Assembly: GCA_016297675.1 (NCBI GenBank)
Contig: JAEDGE010000116.1
Span: 1-5,940, forward strand
Origin: Oscillospiraceae bacterium
GTDB taxonomy: Bacteria; Bacillota; Clostridia; Oscillospirales; Ruminococcaceae
Reading direction: 5' to 3'
DNA length: 5,940 nucleotides
Shown here in pieces: positions 1 through 5,332 of the stretch (position 1 is its first letter; the number at the start of each line of letters is the position of its first letter). The notes beneath the pieces were generated by a model, which saw nothing but the letters and a program-made list of their open reading frames with translations, was not told the origin of the DNA and did no database searches. A program made the translations under genes and the position numbers.

Positions 1-2295
1 AATCCTCGTGTATCTCGTTCGTCTGCATTGGCTTCCAAAGCAACCGGTTATCCAATTGCAAAGGTTGCGACCAGAATTGCCATCGGATATACACTGGACG
101 AGATTATCAATCAGGTGACTGGGAAAACCTATGCGTGCTTTGAACCGGCTTTGGACTACGTGGTTGTAAAATATCCGAAGTGGGCATTTGATAAATTTGT
201 TTATGCAAAGCGGACATTGGGAACCCAGATGAAGGCAACCGGTGAAGTTATGGCAATTGGCACCAGTTTTGAACAGGCGATTATGAAAGCGGTTCGTTCG
301 ATTGAACTGGGCGTAGATTCCATGAATATGAAGAAATATGCAAAGATGCCGCTGGAAGAAATCATGGAACACCTGAAAGTGGTGGATGATGAACGTGCTT
401 TCCAGGTATTTGAAGCCTTAAAACGTGGTGTAACAGTAGAAGAACTGCATGAAAAGACCATGATTGACTGCTGGTTCCTGAATAAGCTGCTGAATTTGGT
501 TCATTTGGAAGAATGGCTCGCAGATGGGGAACTGACGGAACAGAAGTACAAGCTGGCAAAGCAATATGGATATCTGGATGCCACAATCGAACGGATGTCT
601 GGACAAAAGTGCCCAATGCATCAGCATGCCGTTTACAAAATGGTAGACACTTGTGCCGGAGAATTTAAAGCAGAAACACCTTATTTCTATTCAACTTATG
701 ACGAAGAAAATGAAGCTTCGCAATTCATCGAACGAACCTCTACAGGCAAGAAGAAAGTCATTGTATTTGGTTCTGGACCGATTCGGATTGGGCAGGGAAT
801 TGAGTTTGACTATTGCTCGGTGCACTGTGTCTGGACGCTGAAAGAAATGGGCTATGAAGCCATTATCTGTAATAACAATCCGGAAACTGTTTCCACAGAC
901 TTTGATACTGGTGACCGTCTGTATTTTGACCCACTGACCAAGGAAGATGTTGCAAATATTATCCAAACAGAAAAACCATTCGGCGTTGTGGTACAGTTTG
1001 GAGGACAAACTGCCATCAATCTGACACGTTATTTGTCTGATATGGGCGTGAATATTCTCGGCACAACCGCAGACGATATTGATGCAGCAGAAGATAGAGA
1101 ACGGTTTGATGAACTGCTGGCAAAATGTGGGATTCCTCGTCCGGCTGGCTTAACCGTTATGACAACAGAAGAAGCACTGGAAGCTGCAAAGCAACTGGGC
1201 TATCCAGTTTTGATGCGTCCTTCTTATGTACTCGGTGGGCAGAATATGATTATTGCCCATTCGGATAAGGATATTGTAGAATATATGGCAATTATCACAA
1301 GCCATATGATTGAAAATCCGGTATTGATTGATAAGTATATGATGGGAACAGAAGTAGAAGTCGATGCCATCTGTGACGGAACAGATTTCCTGATTCCAGG
1401 TATTATGGAACACGTAGAACGTGCCGGCATTCATTCCGGAGACTCTATTTCCATCTATCCGGCACAAAACCTGAGTCAGAAAATTACAGAAACCATTGTA
1501 CGTTATACTGGCTTGTTGGCAAAAGAACTGCATGCAGTTGGATTGATTAACATTCAATATGTCGTTTATAACAATGAGGTTTATGTAATTGAAGTGAACC
1601 CACGTTCCTCCAGAACGGTACCGTATATCAGCAAGGTAACAGGAATTCCAATGGTAGACCTTGCAACAAAAATTATGTTGGGTGAAACGCTTAAGAGTCT
1701 TGGATATGAGAGCGGTTTGTATCCGGCAGGAGATTATGTCGCAGTCAAAGTGCCAGTCTTTAGTTTTGAAAAACTGCAAGACGTAGATACCATGCTGGGT
1801 CCGGAAATGAAATCCACAGGCGAATGCCTTGGCATTGGAAGAACCTTTGAAGATGCACTTCTGAAAGGCTTGATTGCAGCTGGTTATGATTTGAAAAAAG
1901 AAGGCGGTGTGCTGATTTCTGTTCGGGATACAGATAAGCAGGAAATTATTCCCATTGCAGATCGTTTCTCTCGAATGGGATTTGAGTTATACGGAACAAG
2001 CGGCACTGCAAACGTTCTGAATCACAATATGATTGCAACCAATCTGGTGCGAAAAATTTCCGAAGGGGAACCAAATACCATCACGCTTTTGGAAAGCGGA
2101 AAGATTCACTATATGATTTCCACCTCTGAAAAAGGAAGAATGCCAGCAAGAGATAGTGTAAAAATGCGTCGGAAGTCAGTGGAGCGTTCAATCTGCTGTC
2201 TGACTGCCATTGATACAGCTTCGGCTCTTTCCAAAATTCTGGAATCCGGTCGCAGCATTGACGATGTAGAATTGATTGATATCACCAAGATTTAA
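1..2295 (+). CDS. carB: Carbamoyl-phosphate synthase large subunit (3' part, start outside window)
   Basis: This is the synthetase subunit that makes carbamoyl phosphate from bicarbonate, two ATP and ammonia supplied by the CarA glutaminase, feeding pyrimidine and arginine synthesis in the cytoplasm. The frame is open from base 1, and 764 residues are visible. The family is about 1060-1075 long, so roughly 300 N-terminal residues are missing. Visible residues 1-100 are the end of the first ATP-grasp half, starting at NPRVSRSSALASKATG. Residues ~105-245 are the helical oligomerisation region. Residues ~251-630 are the second ATP-grasp half: GSGPIRIGQGIEFDY from 257, RPSYVLGG from 406, NPRSSR from 533. 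Residues ~635-764 are the MGS-like allosteric domain. The two NPR motifs and the TG(E)xxxIG(x)(S/T)FE blocks show the internal duplication typical of CarB. Base 28 is an internal TTG leucine codon, not a start. No frameshift is seen. An intact pyrK follows after an 87-base gap. Family identification is very secure. Confidence 0.98.
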   Translation, partial: NPRVSRSSALASKATGYPIAKVATRIAIGYTLDEIINQVTGKTYACFEPALDYVVVKYPKWAFDKFVYAKRTLGTQMKATGEVMAIGTSFEQAIMKAVRSIELGVDSMNMKKYAKMPLEEIMEHLKVVDDERAFQVFEALKRGVTVEELHEKTMIDCWFLNKLLNLVHLEEWLADGELTEQKYKLAKQYGYLDATIERMSGQKCPMHQHAVYKMVDTCAGEFKAETPYFYSTYDEENEASQFIERTSTGKKKVIVFGSGPIRIGQGIEFDYCSVHCVWTLKEMGYEAIICNNNPETVSTDFDTGDRLYFDPLTKEDVANIIQTEKPFGVVVQFGGQTAINLTRYLSDMGVNILGTTADDIDAAEDRERFDELLAKCGIPRPAGLTVMTTEEALEAAKQLGYPVLMRPSYVLGGQNMIIAHSDKDIVEYMAIITSHMIENPVLIDKYMMGTEVEVDAICDGTDFLIPGIMEHVERAGIHSGDSISIYPAQNLSQKITETIVRYTGLLAKELHAVGLINIQYVVYNNEVYVIEVNPRSSRTVPYISKVTGIPMVDLATKIMLGETLKSLGYESGLYPAGDYVAVKVPVFSFEKLQDVDTMLGPEMKSTGECLGIGRTFEDALLKGLIAAGYDLKKEGGVLISVRDTDKQEIIPIADRFSRMGFELYGTSGTANVLNHNMIATNLVRKISEGEPNTITLLESGKIHYMISTSEKGRMPARDSVKMRRKSVERSICCLTAIDTASALSKILESGRSIDDVELIDITKI

Positions 2296-2325
2296 TATTC
2301 TCTCAAAAATCAGGAAGCAATAAGT

Positions 2326-2358
2326 AAATGCGGATGGGGATCATACCTGTCCGCATTT
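2326..2358 (+). promoter_or_regulatory. Intercistronic RNA hairpin between carB and pyrK
   Basis: A perfect 9-bp inverted repeat (AAATGCGGA at 2326-2334, TCCGCATTT at 2350-2358) extends inward by two G-U pairs and two G-C pairs, giving a 13-pair stem with a 7-base loop, GATCATA. It is followed by CAAAAAGGAGG, not a T-run, so it does not look like an intrinsic terminator on the + strand. It lies 30 bases after the carB stop and ends only a few bases before the pyrK ribosome binding site. A role in mRNA processing, stabilising the upstream message or tuning pyrK translation is inference. I did not recognise the conserved PyrR binding-loop sequence in it. Confidence 0.6.
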
Positions 2359-2363
2359 CAAAA

Positions 2364-2372
2364 AGGAGGAGG
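2364..2372 (+). promoter_or_regulatory. Ribosome binding site of pyrK (decides between GTG and ATG start)
   Basis: The stretch AGGAGGAGG contains two overlapping AGGAGG copies (2364-2369 and 2367-2372). The second lies 10 bases before ATG 2383. The first lies only 4 bases before the in-frame GTG at 2374. ATG with the second copy is the better combination, so 2383 was chosen; GTG 2374 would add three residues. Confidence 0.75.
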
Positions 2373-2382
2373 CGTGAATAAA

Positions 2383-3156
2383 ATGCAGTATTATCAGGGA
2401 AGATATCCAATTTTAGAAAAAAAGCTGCTTGCAAAAAATATGGTACAGTATGTAATTTTTTGTCCTGAGATTGCGGCTGTAGCACAACCGGGACAATTTG
2501 TGCATATTCTGCCGACAGGACATACCCTGCGGCGTCCTATTTCCCTCTGTGAAATTCAGGCAGAAAAGGGAACGATTTGCATTGTATTTGAATTAAAGGG
2601 CAGCGGTACAGAAACGCTGGCAAACTGCAATGTTGGAGACTGCATGGATGTACTTGGTCCATTGGGCCATGGATTTACTTTATTACCTGATGCAAAACGA
2701 GTAATTTTACTGGGCGGCGGCATTGGCAATCCACCTATGTTGCCGTTGGCACAGTATTATCAGGGACGGGCTGCTGTCATCAGCGGATTCCGCAGTGCAG
2801 AATTTGTCATTTTGCAGGATGCTTTTCAGGCAACTGGTGCAGAAACCATTCTTTGCACGGATAATGGAACCATCGGACGGCATGGACTGGTAACAGAACC
2901 TTTGCAGGAACTTTTGAACACGCAGACTATCGATGCAATTTATGCATGTGGACCAAAACCAATGCTTCGTGCGATTGCTGCCATTGCAAATGAAAAAGAT
3001 GTATTCTGTGAAGTTTCTTTAGAGGAACGTATGGGATGCGGAATCGGAGCTTGTTTGGTCTGTGCTTGTCAGTTAGAACGGGAAGGAAAATCTGTTTCTG
3101 CACACGTCTGCAAAGATGGACCAGTCTTTTCTGCAAAGGAGGTTGTGTGGGCATGA
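2383..3156 (+). CDS. pyrK: Dihydroorotate dehydrogenase B, electron-transfer subunit
   Basis: PyrK partners PyrD in the class 1B dihydroorotate dehydrogenase, moving electrons from the PyrD flavin through a 2Fe-2S cluster and FAD to NAD+. From ATG 2383 the protein has 257 residues, the usual family length. The N-terminal beta-barrel carries the FAD motif RRPIS at 50-54 and GSGTETL from 73. The NAD-binding Rossmann part has GGGIGNPP from ~111 and CGPKPML from 189. The C-terminal cluster site is C219-x4-C224-x2-C227-x15-C243, in MGCGIGACLVC. Family members usually have V or a similar residue where this one has N after GGGIG, from memory and not checked. The first nine bases of an alternative start (GTG 2374) are discussed under the ribosome binding site. 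The stop codon overlaps the pyrD start (ATGA at 3153-3156), suggesting translational coupling and matched amounts of the two subunits. Confidence 0.96.
   Translation: MQYYQGRYPILEKKLLAKNMVQYVIFCPEIAAVAQPGQFVHILPTGHTLRRPISLCEIQAEKGTICIVFELKGSGTETLANCNVGDCMDVLGPLGHGFTLLPDAKRVILLGGGIGNPPMLPLAQYYQGRAAVISGFRSAEFVILQDAFQATGAETILCTDNGTIGRHGLVTEPLQELLNTQTIDAIYACGPKPMLRAIAAIANEKDVFCEVSLEERMGCGIGACLVCACQLEREGKSVSAHVCKDGPVFSAKEVVWA
3135..3143 (+). promoter_or_regulatory. Ribosome binding site of pyrD inside the pyrK 3' end
   Basis: AAAGGAGGT lies within the last codons of pyrK, with its AGGAGG core 10 bases before ATG 3153. An in-frame GTG at 3147 is only 4 bases from the core. The ATG gives MTNLSVRIAGV, the normal PyrD amino end, and the ATGA overlap, so it was preferred. 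Confidence 0.75.
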
Positions 3157-4064
3157 CAAACTTATCTGTTCGTATTGCTGGCGTTCCATTTAAAAATCCG
3201 ATTATTCCCGCTTCTGGTGTATTTGGATATGGACATGAATATGAAGTGTTGTTTCCGCTTTCTAAATTAGGTGGGATTGCTACAAAAGGGACTACTATTA
3301 CACCACGTCCCGGCAATCCATCTCCACGTATTGCAGAAACACCATCTGGTATGCTAAACTCTGTAGGGCTGCAAAATCCGGGCATTGATGCCTTTATTAA
3401 ACGGGAATTGCCATATCTTTTGACCAAGGATACTGTTATTCTTGCTAATATCGCTGGTTCTACCATTGAAGAATGTATTGCCATTGCAGAACGATTGGAT
3501 GAAACAGATGTGCATATGATAGAATTAAATATCTCTTGTCCCAATGTAAAAAAGGGTGGGGCAGCATTTGGTGTACACTGTGATTCCGCAGAACGAATTA
3601 CAACTGCTGTACGAAAGGCAACGAAAAAACCATTGGTTGTAAAGCTCTCTCCGAATGTGACAGATATTACAGAAATTGCAAAAGCGGTAGAGGCAGCCGG
3701 TGCGGATGCAGTTTCTCTGATTAACACCTTACTGGGCATGAGAATTGACATTAAAACGAAACGTCCAATTTTGCGAAACAATGTTGGCGGTATGTCTGGA
3801 CCAGCTGTTTTTCCGATTGCTGTACGCATGGTATGGCAGGTGTCAAATGCCGTTTCTATTCCGGTAATTGGAATGGGCGGTGTAGACAGCGGTGCTGCTG
3901 CAATGGAAATGATGCTCGCTGGTGCCAGTGCAGTGCAGGTGGGAGCGGCTATTTTCACAGATCCTTATGCCCCTGTTCGGATTATTGAGGAATTACAGGC
4001 ATTACTGGAAGAACAGCATATTACAGATGTAAAAGAAATCATCGGTGCGGTAAAGCCATGGTAA
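3153..4064 (+). CDS. pyrD: Dihydroorotate dehydrogenase B, catalytic subunit (class 1B)
   Basis: PyrD oxidises dihydroorotate to orotate with FMN in a TIM barrel, the fourth step of pyrimidine synthesis. The 303 residues match the class 1B length. Seen motifs in order: NPIIPASGVFGYG near the start; TKGTT with Lys45; NSVGLQNPG (Asn69, Asn75); Asn99 in LANIAG; NISCPNV with the catalytic-base Cys129, which marks class 1 rather than the serine of class 2; KLSPNV with Lys164; INTL with Asn191; GGMSGPA at 212-218; and IPVIGMGGV near 237-245 for the FMN phosphate. After the cysteine, FGVHCD stands where many homologues have FGTDP, a mild variation. The absence of an N-terminal membrane helix and the adjoining pyrK both support the NAD-linked 1B type. 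An open frame extends upstream to 3036 within pyrK, but its extra residues do not resemble PyrD, so ATG 3153 is used. Confidence 0.97.
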   Translation: MTNLSVRIAGVPFKNPIIPASGVFGYGHEYEVLFPLSKLGGIATKGTTITPRPGNPSPRIAETPSGMLNSVGLQNPGIDAFIKRELPYLLTKDTVILANIAGSTIEECIAIAERLDETDVHMIELNISCPNVKKGGAAFGVHCDSAERITTAVRKATKKPLVVKLSPNVTDITEIAKAVEAAGADAVSLINTLLGMRIDIKTKRPILRNNVGGMSGPAVFPIAVRMVWQVSNAVSIPVIGMGGVDSGAAAMEMMLAGASAVQVGAAIFTDPYAPVRIIEELQALLEEQHITDVKEIIGAVKPW

Positions 4065-4068
4065 AACA

Positions 4069-4077
4069 GGGGGGGAG
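4069..4077 (+). promoter_or_regulatory. G-rich ribosome binding site of ruvX
   Basis: Seven consecutive Gs (4069-4075) followed by AG form a purine-rich site whose GGAG core sits 6 bases before ATG 4084. It departs from the AGGAGG seen at the other genes. The homopolymer could vary in length between isolates, but it is non-coding, so this would change spacing rather than reading frame. Confidence 0.6.
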
Positions 4078-4083
4078 ATCCGA

Positions 4084-4524
4084 ATGATTATTTTAGGAGT
4101 GGATTTCGGAGAAGCCAGAACAGGTCTTGCCATCTGTGACCGTTCCGAATTGCTTGCCTCTCCGGTTGGGACAGTGGCAGAAACCGATTTTAACGCTTGT
4201 GTGGAAAAGGTTGCTGCGATTGCGATGGAAAAAAAAGCAGCATGTATTGTTGTTGGTTATCCCAAAAATATGAATGGTACAATCGGCGAACGGGCAGAAC
4301 GCTGCCAGCAGTTCGCCGACTGCCTGAAAGAAAAAACCAAATTAGATACGGTTCTTTGGGATGAACGAAGCACCACTGTCAGTGCACATAACTATTTAAA
4401 TCAAACCAATACCAGAGGAAAAAAGAGAAAAGCTGTCGTAGATACAGTTGCAGCCACCATTATTTTAGAAAGCTATCTTGCCTATCGAAAAAACCATCCG
4501 GAACAACTTTCACAGAATCAATGA
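4084..4524 (+). CDS. ruvX: RuvX/YqgF family RNase H-fold nuclease (putative Holliday junction resolvase / pre-16S rRNA nuclease)
   Basis: The 146-residue protein has the whole YqgF signature. GVDFGEARTGLA at 5-16 carries the first acidic residue, Asp7. GYPKNMNGT at 58-66 corresponds to the family G-x-P-x-N-x-x-G-T strand. WDERSTT at 92-98 contributes Glu94. VDTVAAT has the last acidic residue, Asp120. Family members have been described as Holliday junction resolvase homologues and, in E. coli and others, as nucleases that help mature the 5' end of 16S rRNA; the sequence alone does not separate these roles. It starts 19 bases after the pyrD stop with no terminator between, so it is probably co-transcribed with the pyr genes. 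Its last 15 bases overlap the 3' end of the opposite-strand small gene. Confidence 0.95.
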   Translation: MIILGVDFGEARTGLAICDRSELLASPVGTVAETDFNACVEKVAAIAMEKKAACIVVGYPKNMNGTIGERAERCQQFADCLKEKTKLDTVLWDERSTTVSAHNYLNQTNTRGKKRKAVVDTVAATIILESYLAYRKNHPEQLSQNQ

Positions 4525-4683
4525 AGTGATATCATCCAACACACAACCTGCTGCTTTTATCGCTTTTGTGGTGTTCTTACGGATGTCATGCTTTTGACGG
4601 GAAGATGCTTTTGAAAGCATATAGCAAGCAGTTCCAACAACTGCACCAACTGTAAGACCACGTACAATAGATTTGACTCTCAT
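4510..4683 (-). CDS. Small hypothetical protein with one hydrophobic segment (YtxH-like style)
   Basis: I do not recognise a named gene. The frame encodes 57 residues from ATG at 4683 (minus strand) to TGA at 4510. The order is a short basic start (MRVKSIVRG), one glycine-rich hydrophobic stretch at about residues 9-23 (LTVGAVVGTACYML), a basic, serine-rich polar middle (SKASSRQKHDIRKNTTK), and a short amphipathic tail ending DDITSLIL. This resembles small YtxH-type envelope proteins, without the usual AP-x-SG turn, so membrane association is inferred only. The Shine-Dalgarno AAAGGAGG lies 12 bases upstream, rather long. A longer reading from ATG 4773 adds 30 residues, but it has no ribosome binding site and would run through the inverted repeat, so it was not chosen. 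The gene converges on ruvX, overlaps it by 15 bases, and is divergent from trmL. The ordered composition and ribosome binding site argue against a chance frame. Confidence 0.65.
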   Translation of the reverse strand: MRVKSIVRGLTVGAVVGTACYMLSKASSRQKHDIRKNTTKAIKAAGCVLDDITSLIL

Positions 4684-4692
4684 GATAAAATG

Positions 4693-4770
4693 CTGCCTCC
4701 TTTCTTGCTGAACTGGGAATAGTATGCCACAGTTGCCAGCAATTATGCCAGATAGGAGGCAGTCCTTTTT
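4693..4770 (+). terminator. Nested inverted repeat with T-run; candidate terminator or structured leader
   Basis: Outer arms CTGCCTCCT (4693-4701) and AGGAGGCAG (4754-4762) are perfect complements. They continue inward through single mismatches with TCT/AGA-type and GC pairs to 4708 and 4747. An alternative inner hairpin pairs TTGCTG-AACTG-GG (4705-4717) with CC-a-CAGTT-gc-CAGCAA (4727-4742) around a 9-base loop. Read on the + strand, the outer arm is followed by TCCTTTTT (to 4770), so it could end the pyr-ruvX transcript after it has crossed the small gene antisense. The large enclosed region makes it an untypical intrinsic terminator. Read on the - strand, the same arm covers the ribosome binding site of the small gene. 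No convincing sigma-A promoter for either divergent gene was found in the gap. Confidence 0.45.
4696..4703 (-). promoter_or_regulatory. Ribosome binding site of the small gene, within an inverted-repeat arm
   Basis: On the minus strand this reads AAAGGAGG, 12 bases before ATG 4683. It fixes the start of the 57-residue frame, since no such site precedes the longer alternative. Six of its eight bases (AGGAGG) lie in the 9-bp perfect repeat arm that can pair with CTGCCTCCT from 4762-4754 of the same transcript. Confidence 0.6.
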
Positions 4771-4796
4771 CATAAAAGAAAGGATGATGAATTTCT

Positions 4797-5309
4797 ATGA
4801 AGCAATTGCATATTGTATTAGTAGAACCGCAAATACCACAGAATACGGGTAATATTGCAAGAACTTGTGCCGTTACTGGTGCATCTCTGCATCTGATACA
4901 GCCTATGGGATTTACGGTTACAGATAAGCACTTGAAACGTGCTGGATTGGATTATTGGAATCAATTGGATATTACGTACTATGACAATTGGGATGACTTT
5001 CTTCAAAAGCATACTGATGAACAAGACCAATTTTACTTTTTTACCACGAAAGGAAAGCAGATTCACAGCGATGCAGATTATACCATACAAGATTGTGTGT
5101 ATTTAATTTTTGGAAGAGAAGATAAAGGATTGCCAGAATCCCTTTTACATGCTCATGCAAACCAATGTGTTCGCATCCCCATGCGGCACACACTGCGTAG
5201 TCTCAATCTTTCTAATTCTGTTGCAATTGCTGCATATGAGGTGCTCCGTCAATGGGAGTATCCGGAGCTGCAATGTGCAAGTGAATTATCTGTTTGCGAG
5301 ATAGAATAA
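4797..5309 (+). CDS. trmL: tRNA (cytidine/uridine-34 2'-O)-methyltransferase, SPOUT family
   Basis: TrmL (formerly YibK/CspR) uses S-adenosylmethionine to methylate the 2'-OH of the wobble nucleotide 34, in E. coli in two leucine tRNAs, which supports codon reading. The 170-residue protein is slightly longer than the usual 155-160, through a short C-terminal extension. All three SPOUT motifs are present: EPQIPQNTGNIARTC at 10-24 with Asn16 and Arg22; the IFGREDKGLP strand with Gly106-Arg107-Glu108; and the knot segment RSLNLSNSVAIAAYE from Arg134, where the cofactor binds. The KRAGLDYW block near residue 47 is also typical of TrmL and separates it from TrmH or RlmB. ATG 4797 begins MKQLHIVLVEPQ, the expected N-terminus. 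The AAAGG site upstream is 13-14 bases away, so the ribosome binding site is weak. The next gene follows after 23 bases on the same strand. Confidence 0.95.
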   Translation: MKQLHIVLVEPQIPQNTGNIARTCAVTGASLHLIQPMGFTVTDKHLKRAGLDYWNQLDITYYDNWDDFLQKHTDEQDQFYFFTTKGKQIHSDADYTIQDCVYLIFGREDKGLPESLLHAHANQCVRIPMRHTLRSLNLSNSVAIAAYEVLRQWEYPELQCASELSVCEIE

Positions 5310-5319
5310 TCATTGCAGA

Positions 5320-5325
5320 AAGGAG
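5320..5325 (+). promoter_or_regulatory. Ribosome binding site of the downstream membrane protein gene
   Basis: AAGGAG lies 7 bases before ATG 5333, an ideal spacing. It sits in the 23-base gap after trmL and supports both the start choice and co-transcription with trmL. Confidence 0.75.
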
Positions 5326-5332
5326 AGACAAT

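Noticed and set aside
1150..1779. A 209-codon open frame on the minus strand within carB
   Set aside because: It is antisense to the conserved second ATP-grasp half. The Cys/His/Asn-rich, unordered protein is typical of a shadow frame.
3036..3152. N-terminal extension of PyrD by 39 residues
   Set aside because: These bases encode the 2Fe-2S site of PyrK in another frame, and the extension does not look like PyrD. ATG 3153 has its own ribosome binding site.
2927..3958. A 343-codon open frame on the minus strand
   Set aside because: It lies wholly antisense to pyrK/pyrD, shows no recognisable domain and has an odd composition. The + strand genes have complete catalytic motifs over the same bases.
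4588..4620. Direct repeat ATGCTTTTGA (4588-4597, 4605-4614) and a palindrome ATGCTTT-TG-AAAGCAT (4605-4620)
   Set aside because: They lie inside the small gene's codons for Ser/Lys/Gln/His. They are short, have no T-run and probably arise by chance.
4684..4773. N-terminal extension of the small minus-strand protein from ATG 4773
   Set aside because: There is no ribosome binding site before it, and the added residues come from the inverted-repeat region.
4805..4840. Possible minus-strand promoter with TACAAT (4817-4812)
   Set aside because: The -10 is fair, but no matching -35 hexamer stands 16-18 bases upstream, and it lies inside trmL.
4784..4852. Short frame from ATG ATG at 4784 just before trmL
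   Set aside because: It has only 23 codons and overlaps the trmL start in another frame, and the peptide has no recognisable features. A leader peptide cannot be excluded, but nothing supports it.
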